From contig JAUEDM010000004.1 of assembly GCA_033439685.1 (NCBI GenBank), forward strand, positions 2,356,001 to 2,420,000: a DNA stretch of 64,000 nt, written 5' to 3'. This document shows, one piece after another, positions 1 through 11,443 of this stretch; position 1 is the stretch's first letter, and each line of letters begins with the position of its first letter. The stretch is from Apodospora peruviana. Taxonomy: Eukaryota; Ascomycota; Sordariomycetes; Sordariales; Lasiosphaeriaceae. Under the pieces are notes generated by a model. The model searched no databases and had not been told where the DNA came from. It saw only the letters and a list, made by a program, of their open reading frames with translations. The translations under genes were made by a program, and so were the position numbers.

Positions 1-726
1 GACACAATCACCTTCCATCTGATCGAGCGCGTCCAGTTTCCGCTGAACAAGAACATCTACGTCCCCGGCGCCGTCCCGATACCCAACAGCAGCCTGAGCT
101 TCATGGACTGGTACCTGGCCGAGCAGGAACGCCTCCAGTCTCTGATCCGCCGCTACGAGTCGCCCGACGAGTATCCCTTCTTTCCCGAGGCGGTGCAGAA
201 GCCTATACTCGACGCGCTCCACTACCCCCGGATCCTGCACCCCAACGGCGTCAACGTCAACGACAAGATCAAGCAGTTCTACACCGAGCAGTTCCTGCCC
301 AACGTGTGCCCCGACTTTGGCCACGGCGATCGGGGTGTGTCCCAGGAAAACTACGGCTCCTCGGCCACGTGCGACATCGCCTGCCTCCAGGCGCTGTCGC
401 GGCGCATCCACTTTGGCAAGTTCGTCGCCGAGTCCAAGTTCCAGTCCGAGACGGATAGGTTCACGCGCCTCATACGTGCCGGCGACCGGGACGGCCTCGG
501 CGACGCCATCACTAACAAGGCGGTCGAGAAGAAGGTGCTGGAGCGCTTAAAGCTCAAGGCGCAGACGTACGGCACCGACCCGTCGCTCGGCGCTGATGCC
601 GGCGACCAGGCCAAGATCAACGTGGATGCTGTCGTGTCCATGTACGAGGACTTTGTCATTCCCTTGACCAAGGAGGTGGAGGTCGAGTACCTCATGCAGC
701 GATTAGAGCCAGTATTATCCGAATAA
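1..726 (+). CDS. ARO7: Chorismate mutase, 5' end cut by window edge
   Basis: This gene converts chorismate to prephenate, the branch-point step towards phenylalanine and tyrosine, in the cytosol. The frame is open from base 1 to the TAA at 724-726, giving 241 codons, so only the N-terminal part is missing (the yeast Aro7 family is about 256 residues). Family landmarks are clear: an IPNSSLSFMDW-like segment, RRYESPDEYPFFPE, LHYPRILHPNGVNVNDKIK, the core SRRIHFGKFVAESKFQ, and the C-terminal ITKEVEVEYLMQRLEP equivalent (PLTKEVEVEYLMQRLEP). In yeast Aro7 the allosteric Trp/Tyr sites lie in the N-terminal half, which is only partly visible here. The visible part has no intron. It is convergent with BCP1, whose stop codon is only 76 bases away, so the two 3' UTRs probably overlap. 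Confidence 0.95.
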   Translation, partial: DTITFHLIERVQFPLNKNIYVPGAVPIPNSSLSFMDWYLAEQERLQSLIRRYESPDEYPFFPEAVQKPILDALHYPRILHPNGVNVNDKIKQFYTEQFLPNVCPDFGHGDRGVSQENYGSSATCDIACLQALSRRIHFGKFVAESKFQSETDRFTRLIRAGDRDGLGDAITNKAVEKKVLERLKLKAQTYGTDPSLGADAGDQAKINVDAVVSMYEDFVIPLTKEVEVEYLMQRLEPVLSE

Positions 727-802
727 ACCGAGATAAGAAAATACTTTATAACCTTTCAGCCCCTTTCATCTATCTTTCTTATGATGTTTATACGATATGT
801 TG

Positions 803-1791
803 CTAAGGTTGCGCCGCCGATCCTACGTAGTTGGCGATAGCCTTCACCGCGCCCTGGAACCTGCCCGCCTCGATCAGCATCATGAACCCCTGCGGCTTGA
901 CGCCCAACTCCTGAAACGCGCGCTTGCTGTCCGCCACCGACTCGCCGTCGTTAGTAAAAGAATATGCCCCCGACGCGGCGGCGTGCTTGCGCATCTCCTC
1001 GTCCTCCGGGTGGAAGTACTGCAGCGTCGGCTCCTCGTCTCCGCCACCACGCGCCTTCTTCTGCCGCCGCCGCTCCTCCTGATCCAGGTTCGACGCGACC
1101 TCGTGGTACGCGCGCGAGACAACCAAATAATGCGTAAACTCGTACGGCTCTTTATCCTCGACGGCCGCCTCAATCTCGTCAATCATGCATGACCACATGG
1201 GCGGGATCACCTCGGCCGGCATGTTGAGCAGCCGATCCGCCAACACCAAGCCAACAACCGCATCTTTGGACTTCAGCACCTCCGCCACCTTCTGCGTACC
1301 AGCCTGTTTGGTGCTCTTGTCACTCAGATATTCGACCAGCTGCGCGACGACCGGCTTCCGCGGTTCAGAGGACACGTTGAGCACGGTCAGGAATGCGTAC
1401 GCATCGTTGGCCTTGTCGTCGACCTTGCACGTCGACCCGATCGTGTTCTGCTCAATAATCAAATCGCTGAGCGCCGACAGGTCGAACAGGTGTGCGTCAG
1501 CGTCAAAAAGTTGCCGCAGCAGCGTCTTGATGCCGTGGAAATCGATGTCCTTGTCGTAGTTGAAGAGCTCAAAGTCGACGTTGACGATGTCCATGTCCTT
1601 TTTTTTCTCTCATCTTGAATTAGCAAATTTGAAACTTGCCAAATTGATATAAGAGCATGCATGATGCTACATATTTATTTCATTTCATCACTAGGGAACA
1701 AACCCACCTCATCTGAGCTGCTGTCATCCTCATCCATCTTATCGACGGTGGGGTCACTTTGAGGTTGTTCTCTTGAACGCTTCTTCCCCAT
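803..1791 (-). CDS. BCP1: BCP1/BCCIP family protein
   Basis: The proposed CDS is complement(join(803..1597,1708..1791)), 292 residues with one 110-bp intron. Exon 1 begins MGKKRSREQ and ends in an acidic SSSDE run. Exon 2 begins DMDIVNVDFELF, the hallmark block of the p21-C-terminal-region-binding (BCCIP/Bcp1) family. The donor GAG|GTGGGT and acceptor AAAAAAAAG|GAC keep phase 0 and join these blocks as in family members. In yeast Bcp1 is a nuclear chaperone for ribosomal protein Rpl23 and supports nuclear export of Mss4. The N-terminal KKR is a plausible nuclear signal. The ATG at 1789-1791 has A at -3. The start of exon 2 is well supported by conservation; exon 1 is short and low-complexity, so it is less certain. 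Confidence 0.88.
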
Positions 1792-2598
1792 AATGAATGA
1801 AATGGTTTGTCTTCCTGAGTAATTATTTGATGGTATCCGGTACGCAGTCTGTCTCTCGGAATGCCAAACTTGCTAGATCGCTCGAAAGTTCGAAAGTTCT
1901 GCTCAGAAAAGAGAATATATCTTATATCGTGCAGGCGGCTCACATTCAAGGTTCACTGAAGCCGGAACGTTAAATTTTTTGTTATACCTGCCCCTCACAC
2001 AAGGTCTGATAAGAACCCTTATCGACGAGCTACAACTAACCCTGACAATAAAGCTCGTGCCGGTGCCAGTGATGCCGGCCCCTTGATAAGGGTTAACAAA
2101 TAGAACGGAACACGGGTTACTCGCAGCGCATATTAACGTCGAACATCTCCTTTGCACAACAACCTGCAAGCGCAGCAGCACAACCTAATTACATCGCAGA
2201 TGAAAAGGCCTGCCCTATCCTACATTCCAATTACTGACTCCAGGTTTCCACACGCACCCTTCCCTCCATAACCCCCACAATAAGCCCTGTGGCACCCGGC
2301 CTAATACACACCCCGTCTATATACCTATCTGAACAAAAGTTGTCATACGTAAGTAGGAGAATTATGCAAAAAACCCGCTCTTGCAACAACAAGAGATTCT
2401 GCCCTGTATCTCCAGACCTCAACCCTGGAAGAAACCCATTCGGAAGGCCCCTGTTTCTCTTTAGCAATCTCTTAGATCGAGCATTTTCTCGCCCCTAGAC
2501 CGTCCTTGTCATGTGATATCCCCATCGAGAAATTCGGATAGGCGCGCGAGCTATTTATTTGCCTGGTTTTATATGGGCAGGTGATAAACCGCACGAAC
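1792..2598. other. Intergenic, BCP1 upstream / TVP15 downstream
   Basis: This stretch of about 0.8 kb lies between two minus-strand genes. It should hold the BCP1 promoter and the TVP15 3' UTR. It contains several GATAAG cores (near 2018 and 2083) but no convincing ORF or RNA gene. Confidence 0.5.
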
Positions 2599-3695
2599 TT
2601 AGACCTGCTCCGCGCCCCAGCCCGCATCTGCTTCCCGCATGTTCGCCGGCGGCTCGATGGACGGAATGAATTCGAGGACGACATAAGCGACACCAATCAG
2701 ACCGACGATGGAACCGGCAATGATCTTGAGGACGGGTCCGCTGAGGATGATGCAGCCGACAAAGATGTAGACTAGACGCAGCAAAACCAATTAGTGAGCT
2801 GTTTCGCCGCAAAGAAACGGGTGATAAAACATACAGATACCACGGCCGAGGAAAGAGAAGAGGAACGAGGCGTAGCGCGATACCTGAGGGGGAATTTGGA
2901 ACTCTGTTGTGGAGAGATCGTGTTAGCATAACCGCAAATCCGAAGCTTGCTTGCTCTCTGTGAGAGAGGGCGAGCTGGAGGAAGAAAGATCGCATACCAA
3001 GAAGACCGATAGCTGTTCGTTTTGGGATCTAGTTAGCCATCTTTATCTAACTGCTACTGAAGGTTAGAGTTGCTCCAGCTTACCGAGACCAAAGATGATG
3101 ACGTAGCATCCAACAATCACAGGTTGACTGTATTGTGGAAACTCGGTTAGCAAAACTCGTTCTTCCTTGTTCAGGCGATATCAATCGATCGGTTAGTATG
3201 CCAACTTCGAATCGCTCCGCGTAGTTTCGTTGGGGGGCGGGGGCAGTTCTCGAGCCAAGTGCCAGGCGGCCCGCGCCCACACCCCCAGCGCCGTCTCTTC
3301 CGGCACGTCGACCGCAGCTCGAGATATAGTCCACAAGGGAGTTGAGGGGAGAAGGCGACAAAACGTACAAGCCGATCGGGAAGAACTGAGCGATTCCGCC
3401 CAGTATCATAATCACCGCAACCGCCAGGTTGACGATGCGACTTGACACGAAAAATTGCAACGTTAGCAATCCGATCCACAAAAGCTTTGGAAAAATTGTT
3501 GAGGTGCAAGCAAGCACGCGCCAAGGTTAGAATAGCTTGCGCGAGCAGCTTCATGATGAGCAGATAGATGCCCAAGGTGGCGAGGTAGCTATCCAGACGC
3601 CAGATAAACCAAGCATGGTAGCTACCGCCATCGAGACAGAGATCGCAGCGGGGAAACAGAAGAAACAATACGTACAAGGAGTCGGAGAAATCCAT
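2599..3695 (-). CDS. TVP15: Golgi membrane protein TVP15
   Basis: The proposed CDS is complement(join(2599..2771,2835..2903,2998..3012,3084..3127,3369..3440,3676..3695)), 130 residues in six exons. The joined protein starts MDFSDSFRIVNLAVAV and continues through LGGIAQFF, IVGCYVIIFGLAIGLLEFQ and IPPQVSRYASFLFSFLGRGI. It ends in the conserved C-terminus EFIPSIEPPANMREADAGW then GAEQV. This is the COPI-associated/Tvp15 family: a four-helix membrane protein of Tlg2-containing Golgi vesicles. All five introns have GT..AG ends, several have a CTAAC branch, and phases agree throughout. Exon 4 is only 15 nt and exon 1 only 20 nt. The two 5'-most introns (235 and 241 bp) are longer than usual here; an extra tiny exon inside them cannot be excluded. 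Confidence 0.88.
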
Positions 3696-4592
3696 TATTG
3701 ATGTTTGCGCCGCCGCCTTGGTTCAATGATGGATGGGATGCGATTGTGATGGGATTGGATGACCGTCGAAATAGTTCGCGGATGGGATCGCGCGACAGGA
3801 GAGAGTTGGAGTTGTTGGTATATGGGGAAGCTAAGGTGGGGGATATCAAGTCGTCGTCGTACAGTAGTAGTCGTAGCAACTAGGCAGCAATAAAAACCAA
3901 AATTTCGGTGACGACGATGGTGGTGGTCGGATGAAATGGTTGATGGATCAATGTAAGCTTTGGGACGGAACGGGATGGCTGGCTGGCTGTGACGACTTTT
4001 GTTCAACTCTGGAAAGACAGGTTTGGGACCCGGGACCGCGCCAACGCCGCGCGGCAATCTCCGCTCACCTAAAACCCCAGCGCCGCTCACAAGTGCCCCA
4101 GAAGGGGATGCTTGGCGGGGCTTCTTGAGACCTTCCACCCCGTATCTGCATTCACGTGTGGAATTTACTCTGCATCATCAGGTATGGTTTATATTCCGTA
4201 CTGTTGGCTGTGACATTCTCCTTGTTTTCATTGGGCTTCTTTTACACTGTGGAATTCCACGCTCGTTTAATGCTTGATTTCTTGTCCCTTTTCCAAGGTA
4301 AATGGTCTGTAACTCGCTCCATCTCGGTCCATATTCTTGCGGCAGACGACGCCATATGCTACACTATTCGGTAGCAACTTGTTCTCCTTTACGGCAGAAC
4401 TCATTCAAGTTACACAAGCCATCCCGGACCGTAAAATTGTTGAAGTCTGATGGGGTTCCCTTTTTTTCAGCGGAACACTACCAGACAATAAATAGTAGCA
4501 GCGGCGGCATGCTCATGTAGTACACTGTCATATATCTCTCTTTCTTTTCGACATGCGCACCCCCATTAGTGGTATAATTCGCATCTTTCGGT
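3696..4592. other. Intergenic, TVP15 promoter / SRE 3' region
   Basis: About 0.9 kb between two minus-strand genes. The part next to TVP15 (3696-3900) is rich in short GTCGTCG/TAGTAGTCG runs. Overlapping open frames here lack domain or codon support. No RNA gene was recognised. Confidence 0.5.
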
Positions 4593-6417
4593 TCACAAAT
4601 CCGCCAGTTCTTTCTCCTTGGCCGCCAGCATCTCTCTCATCCTTTCCGTTTCGCGCTCCAGGGCTGCCCGCCTCTCAGCCTTGAGCCTCTTACTTTCGCC
4701 AGCAGCCGGTTCTCGCGACGATCCAGTTTGCGACGGGGTCGGGGTGCGTGGCACACCATGATTAGAGTACGATCCTGGACTCGGCGCTGATGTTGTCGTG
4801 CTGCCGGGGGATCGCAGAGGCTGCCGTAAGTGGTCGGGGGAGTCCTCATATCCAGAGTCCGAAGCCGCAGGATTGAGAATAGATTTGATGGATGATAATC
4901 TTTTGTGTTCGCCCTCGTTGGAATTCGGTATTTCCATATCTGCAGCCGATATTGAGCGCTTCCGGGAGGGCGACAGGAAGGACGCTGGTGATAGAGAAGA
5001 CTGGCGCTCCACAGGGACAGTTATACCCGTTAATGGTGCCAGACGGTTTTCGTTGGTTAGAGAATCCGGTAGGTTGTGATGTTGGGTCGCATGTGACGAA
5101 TGGTACTGTCTCAGGCCGCCTCCCGTCGAGGGCGATGCCTGTCTGGTGTTCCGTAACTGGTCTTCCGGGACCAAAGTGAGCGGACGTTCTGGTTCTGGTT
5201 CTGGCCGTCTTCGGAGGCCAAGATTGACCGATCCATCGGCATTCGTCGAGCCCCTCTCCATGTCGACGTCAGGATCCGGTGATGGTGAATCCATAGGCTC
5301 GCCCGCTCCGCTTTCTACCTCCGAGTTGCCGCCAGCAGCAGGTATAACCCGTTTTCTCCGCTTGATTACTGCCTTTTTCATCGTCACCGGCCTGTGCACG
5401 CCATGTAGTTTGTAATAGAGGCCTGTGGAGGTTAGCTTATGCCATAATGGTGAGTATCGACTCGGGTTGGCAAACTTACCACAAGCGTTGCAGATTGTGT
5501 GCCCGGCCTCATCTCTGCGCCATAATGGTGTTATGGTCGTTCCACAATTCTGGCATGCGATAACCACAGTTGTATTTGGCTCCTGCTGCTGCAACGCGGC
5601 AACGTCGATAGGAACGGGTGCGTCGACACTGCTCTCTGATTTCGCTGCGGACGCTCCACCCTGGCATTTCAACATGTTGAGACTGGCACTCTTTGAGACT
5701 CTGTTGTTGTACGCAGGGCAGCCACTGCATCCTTCGGCACCGCCTGTACCATTACACCTCCCTCCCCCGGGACACGATCCTGTGGGTGTCTGGTCCGCGG
5801 CAACATATGTCGCTCCTTGGGTTGTCGGCACAGCTGAGTTGGCCTTTGGCGATAGCTTCATGGGCGATTGCCGGGCGCCGCTCGCCACCACATTTGGAGG
5901 GCGCTTCAGGTTCGTTGGCCGAGCAGCATTCCTCGCTTTCTGATACAAACCGCACGCATTGCAAATGGTGGCTCCTTCGGGAGACCTTCGCCATAGAGGG
6001 GTCTGAGTGGTGTGGCAGTTGCTAGAAGAAAGTTAGCAAGACAGTTGATGTGTGAGAGAATGGGATAGCTCACCTGCAAATCTGGCCGGCGGGCGCTTGG
6101 ACAGTCCCAATCCCGGGCATGTTTGTATTGCCGCCCATTACTACATCGTCTGGTGGGCTGCCTGTCCGGGCCGGCGTCGGGCTGAGGGCCTTGGGTTGAA
6201 CGGACCCAGTTCGGCTTGGACGTGGCGAAGTCCCTACGTCAGACATGACCGGACCATCGTCATCTGATAGGATGGACACATGCCTCGACTGGGGATAGCC
6301 CTCGTCATGACTTCTGCTTGACAAAGGCTTCGAGGGCAAGGCTGTACGGCCCGGACTGGGTGCAATATCCCTTGGCGTCCGAGAGGCTATGAGCCGTTTC
6401 GATTCCGATAACGCCAT
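4593..6417 (-). CDS. sre: SRE-type GATA repressor of iron/siderophore genes
   Basis: The proposed CDS is complement(join(4593..5422,5480..6021,6074..6417)), 571 residues. It has two GATA zinc fingers of the C-x2-C-x17-C-x2-C type. Finger 1 (about residues 113-137, CSNC...CNAC) is split by the 52-bp intron 6022-6073. Finger 2 (about 270-296, CQNC...CNAC) is split after its last Cys by the 57-bp intron 5423-5479. Between them is the cysteine-rich block GSCPGGGRCNGTGG...CSGCPAYNNR, which is diagnostic of the SRE/SreA/Urbs1/Sfu1 family and linked to iron sensing. The C-terminus (KRLKAERRAALERETERMRE) is a predicted coiled coil. Family members repress siderophore synthesis and iron uptake in iron-replete cells. 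The start at 6417 gives MALSESKRLI and is the first ATG of the open frame. An ATCAGATAA site lies 655 bp upstream. Confidence 0.95.
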
Positions 6418-9081
6418 ACTTGTGGGTTTGGCAAAGGGTAAGAGGAGATGTACGCGAAAGGACTGGAAGGGAGTTGGAGCCTCGTTCGATTATTAAGAGG
6501 ATCAACTTGTTGCAGAGAACCAGAAGGTGCAGTCGCCACCTGTCGTCGTCTCCTGACGGTCAGGTGGAAATCCTATCAAGGAAGCGGGGGGGATAATGTG
6601 CCGATGTCCGGGACGAAAGTGTGTCTATATCACGTTCTGGGTGGAACGGAGTAGGGTTTCTGAAGGGTCCGATTGCTGATAGCAGAGCGCAAGGCGCAAA
6701 GAACAGACGGTTGGGCCTAGAACTAGGACAAGACGATGCGACTTGGCCGGTCCAGGGCTACCGGTAGTATCTTAACTGCGCAATCCAGTCCTCCCAGGAC
6801 GGGGGGTAGGCGGTTTGACGAGGCCGGTATAGGTCGGGGTGATACCTGGTAGTTGTTGTAGCACGAACAAGGTCGGACTGGCGGCGAGTTACAACGGTTG
6901 AAGACGGCCCAGGAATTGCGACTTGGAAACAGGTGGTGTTGGTGCGGTGTAGGTGTAGCTGGTGTGAGTGGGAGAGGAAAGGTAGTGTGTAAAGGAAAGA
7001 GCAGGCCTGCACCAACTTTCGTGCTTAGGGGTGGGACAGCATGTTCGAAGAACCATCTGTGGAGCGAACTTTTATCTGATCAACCTCGACGAAAGCTACC
7101 TGGTAGGTACCTAGCCCAGAGGGCTGAAGCGGAGACGTAACGTAAATGTAAACGTAAGAACCGTCGAAGCCTTGCTGCCGGGATCTGTATCACTGGACCA
7201 GGCGTACTGGGTAAGATGGTGAGTGGCAGAAGAGCGGTGGCAGGCTGCGTCAGGGGATAGGTGGTTGACGAGGTGGAAGGATGCAGTTGGGTGGGCAATG
7301 GAACTGAAGTAACAGCAGACAGCACAGCGAGGGACTCGAGGTGTACCGGCAAGCGTCACGGTGTCGTGTTGGGGGCAGGCAAAGTTGCCGTCAGGTATGA
7401 ATGAGATAGACTAGTCCAGTTGCAACACAGCTTCTCCCGCCTCGACCTATTAATTCTCGTCTAAACTCGGTATGCGAGTTGATATGCCGCGGACGGGCAG
7501 AGAGAGGTCTGAGAGGAATCACCGCTTGCCTAGAAGGAGTCCCATCAGGGAACTGTGGCCCACATGGCGATGGGGAAGGCCCAATCATGAGCCGCGCAAT
7601 GTCAGCAGCCAGGTCTTTAAGTGGGTGCGACCAGGGTCTCGAGGCAGACCGTCATGGTTCTACGGCTGTAACCCGTACCTCTGAACTTTATTAACGTCTT
7701 CTTTGTCCCATGCCGATCTGTCAGTTTCAACCCCAGGTCTTCCCTTAAAACGAGATATCACCCGGTGCTGGAAATCATTTGACGATAGGGCGGTTGTACG
7801 AGGGACGCCTCCGAGATGCAACCCTTCAACTCAATTCCAATTCAGCGAGTCGGGCTTTGCGGAGCACGCACTAGGCGCTTCTGGGCTTTCTGACGTCGCC
7901 CGCGGCGAGTTAGGTGCATTGGCGCTGCCGCGATCTGCTACCTACAGGACAGTTACAGGACACCATATTCAGCTCCGCACCGCCCATTTGGGACTTGGGA
8001 ACCGGATGGACTTTGACAGGCGTCTGTCCAAGGTGATTTTGACAGAGGAACAACATGTCTGACTGTTGAGTGACCGAAGGGCTTGCGCGTCTGCTGACAA
8101 ACATCCCAAGGCAGCCTACCAGTCGGGTCTCTTCAGTCAGACCGTCTCGTGATAATACCATGATGGAAGAAGTGAGGAGTGAGACGCTACAATGGTTGGT
8201 GCTTGGGCGAATAAGATGGATGGCCAGTCCTCCACACCTACTGCTAACCATGTTGACGGTATCTCGGCGAACTCGGCCGATCCCATCGCCAATGATCTGA
8301 TAGGACATATCGGACCCGCCAAAAGTCCCGCCAAGCCTTTTTATCAATTTTATCAGGGCCCATCAAATCCATCTTCCTGCATCGGTGTAGGTATCCCACG
8401 CTTGCGGATCCCGAGTGCACCACCCACCACCAACTGCTGCACCATCTTAGCGCTCTCGCAGCAAGTCGGTGGGCAGCCAAGCCACTGAGCCCAAGCTACT
8501 GTAACACCAGCTTAGCCTCAGGCACACACGGGGTCGCGGGGAATACGTTTCCGAGTCTATTCTCACCTCCTCTCGTCACTGGGCGCCGTCTGGGCAAGTG
8601 GGCATACAATACGGGGCACCTTATTAGTGTGTTAAAGTCAGCTGGCCTCAGATAAGAACATGTCGTGCGCTAACAGATTCCACCAGGGAGATAAAGGCAA
8701 TCTGATGGTTCATGTATGCACCTTTGATGGTCCTTGGCGAATGACAATTGCATGGCAAACCATAGAGACGGGAACTTTGATGCCAGATTGTAACCCCATT
8801 GCATCAAATAGCAAAGCTGTTGACATTCCATGGGTTTCTATCTTTCAGCCTGACTGGAATCTCCAGACCAACAGACATCCCAAAATTTCTGTAAACACAT
8901 TGTGAATTCAGACGAACCAAAGCACCCGAGCCGTAGGGTATCTTATTAAAATCATGTCCACGACCTTCCAAAGCGCAGAACAACAGAACAACATAAACAG
9001 CAGGTAGCAAAAACTTCATGTATACGTTTCCCTGATAACGCCCAAGCATAACATCATCTCTTTTCTGGTCAACTCCGTCTC
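6418..9081. other. Long SRE upstream region
   Basis: This 2.66 kb stretch between the SRE start and the stop of the next minus-strand gene has no supported gene. Small open frames occur on both strands but overlap each other and show no recognisable protein. Its length suits a long regulatory or leader region, common for fungal transcription factors. It carries the ATCAGATAA site at 7072-7080 and other GATA cores, for example near 6262, 8297 and 8650. Confidence 0.5.
7072..7080 (-). promoter_or_regulatory. Candidate SreA/SRE binding site (ATCAGATAA)
   Basis: The plus strand reads TTATCTGAT, so the minus strand, along which SRE is transcribed, reads ATCAGATAA. This matches exactly the extended GATA consensus ATCWGATAA described for Aspergillus SreA targets. 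It lies 655 bp upstream of the SRE ATG. About one chance match is expected in a window of this size, so the call rests on location as well as sequence. Confidence 0.45.
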
Positions 9082-10321
9082 TCAAAGATCCGGATCCTCG
9101 TCACTGGGGTCGACGGCCCTCGGCACAATCACCCTGGGATGGCGGTTATGGTTGATACCATCTCGGATCATGTTGATGGGAATCGCAATCGACAGAGCGT
9201 TCCAAAGCCAAGCACCTCTTTCGTTCAAGCGGACCTGGTCAAGAACAACAACAGGATTATCAACCTCGGCTGAGTCGTGACTAACGAGCATCACCATGTG
9301 CTGAACAACCGCAAAGGCATAGAGCGTTGGAGGCTGCATGACATATTCCCCGGTCTTGTCATCCCATAGGACGTCGCGCCAGGTCAACGCCATGCTCAGT
9401 AGCCGCCGCTCCAGATCTCTTGATACAGCTTCGGTAAATCTCGCCCGACGCTCCGCATCTGTGAGGGCATCTTCGTCGATATCGTCTTCGTCAACGTCAT
9501 CTTCGTCGCGCTCCTCCTTGAGCCAGCGTAATTCAGGGCGGTACTCTCGTATTAACATGGTCGGTTTGACTTTGAACTTGTCTAGACCCACGTCTCGCAG
9601 AGCCCAGCGGTAGTACTTGAGAATTTCTTTGATGACCATTGGCGCGATTTTATCCTCGTACCCAATCTGTTCGTAGTCTGTTACCGTTTGGGACAGGTAA
9701 AATAGAGACTCGAGAGCCTTCGCAGCTAACCAGGCTGTCAGTATGCGTAACATTCCACTCCAGAGACAGCAGCTAAGGTAGGTACGTACCAGCAACCTCG
9801 TTACTATATGCGTGAATGACAACACGCTTCTTGCTCCCCGGAGGCGTGAAAACATCGTCGAGTTCTTCTTGCGTGATTCCCCACATCCTGAAACTCATCC
9901 GCCACCAAGAGGGGATCATTGGGTGAAGGCCTCGCATGAAGATCAACTTGTGAAGTTTTCTTTGGTCGGCGTTCCAACCACTGCTGCCCTCGAGGGCAGC
10001 CACTTTCTTCTTGTATTCCAGCAGCTCCTCTGGAACACTGCCGTACTCATCCCAGTCGCTGATCCCAACGTAGTCACCCCCTCCATCCTCAGAATCGGTG
10101 GTACTCGAACTCGGCGGTTTTCCCTTGGTCACCTGGAAGAGTGCACCACCATGGAGCTCAATGCTTGTCTCAATGGACTGCCTAACAATCGAGAGACGTG
10201 CGATGTTGGCGGCAGTTAGGGGATCTCCAGGGGAGAGCTGTTGTGGCTCCCAGTCTGCTCCTGCGCCAGCGCCAGCTGAGCTAGAGGCGCTGGACGTCGA
10301 TATGTCGCCAAAGTAGGTCAT
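9082..10321 (-). CDS. Unrecognised fungal protein, 391 residues
   Basis: The proposed CDS is complement(join(9082..9725,9790..10321)) with a 64-bp intron (donor G|GTACGT, acceptor GGTTAG|CT) that restores one frame. I do not recognise the family. Residues 1-30 are Ser/Ala/Gly-rich and low complexity. The middle contains an aromatic, ordered-looking segment (LIFMRGLHPMIPSWWRMSFR, then MWGITQEELDDVF). The second exon is mostly helical (AAKALESLFYLSQTVTDYEQ, KEILKYYRWALRDVGLDKF) with a very acidic linker DEDDVDEDDIDED. It ends in an acidic tail, SDEDPDL. No signal peptide and no clear membrane segment are visible. Consistent codon choice and a clean intron support a real gene, probably cytosolic or nuclear. 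It is divergent from the Acinus-like gene. Confidence 0.75.
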
Positions 10322-11443
10322 TTTGACAGGCTGAAATAAACGCGGTGAAGACAGAATTGCTTGTGTTCACCAAGGAAGGACAAGCTCCTACAAAGTCGGC
10401 CAAACTATGACAACAGTGATCTTTGAGGGAGATGGGACTGATTAAATGACAATGAGGTCGTTAACAAAGCCGAACAATATATTGAACTCGTCTCTGCGGG
10501 CGCTTGTTTTCGTGCAGGAAATGGACTGACGTGAGTTACCGGAGCTTGCTCTGATATAGAACTGCCGCTTGCGACAGTGGAAGCGGGAAATGCAAAAAGA
10601 TTCGTTACCCACGCCAGGCTCCTTTCTTTGGTTCCAGACCCAACCTTTGTTAGCCGTTTCCGGTGACGATGATGATTGCGGCAGAAAGGCAGCCAAAAGA
10701 ATATCATCACGGATAACCTGTTTATTCCCGTAGTCGGTCTTCGCCCAAATGCCGTTGTGGGGGGGCGGGTTCCAAGTTGGCACGGTTGGGTTTCTTCAGG
10801 TACAAGTGTTCGCTGTACGAATCAGGTATCACTCGCTCGTTCAAATAACGACATGGCGCCGCCATGGCAGCGCGTGGCAGCCAGCAGACGCGACTGCACG
10901 CGACCGTGCACCCTCACCCCTCCCTTATCCTGGCTCCACCAAACCCCGGCTTCGGTTACACCCCGCCGAGCACCAAGGTCGGGGCATTCCATTTGATCAT
11001 GAAAGTGACTGCAGCTTTGTGTGGCTGCATCTGGAGGTAACCTGAACCCAGCTTCTAGGAGTAAGTTGAATATATATAACACCAAATTAAAGACAGGATC
11101 TTTAAGTAGAAAGCAGCAATTTTTGTTATAATTCTTTAGCCTTTACTTTTTGATACTCGCCAGTCACTTACACCTAAGCTTTTAAGGCTCAACGGTGCCC
11201 AAACCAGTGCAAGCAACCATTCTTTCGGGCGTCAGTGTGGGGCCTGTTTGCTTATGTAAGTGGACCATCGCAGCGGGCCCTGCAGGGAGTTCAACGCTAA
11301 ACATCCTTGCCGTTCCTTCCTTACTTGGGCACCCACTCTTGATTTTTTTTTTGCGCCCGGCACTTCGCGTGTTACTTTCCTCGTTACACTTTGCGACGCG
11401 CCACAATCGGGAATCGCAAAAGCAAACCGACAACGCCATCGCT
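10322..11443. other. Divergent promoter region
   Basis: This 1.1 kb separates the minus-strand 391-aa gene from the plus-strand Acinus-like gene and should contain both promoters. A TATA-like ATATATATAAC lies near 11070, about 370 bp before the Acinus ATG. The frame upstream of that ATG (11195-11443) is open but reads as leader rather than protein. Confidence 0.5.

Noticed and set aside
11195..11443. N-terminal extension of the Acinus-like protein from an upstream ATG
   Set aside because: The 83 extra residues are low-complexity leader translation. The SAP domain starts directly after the ATG at 11444, which is the natural start.
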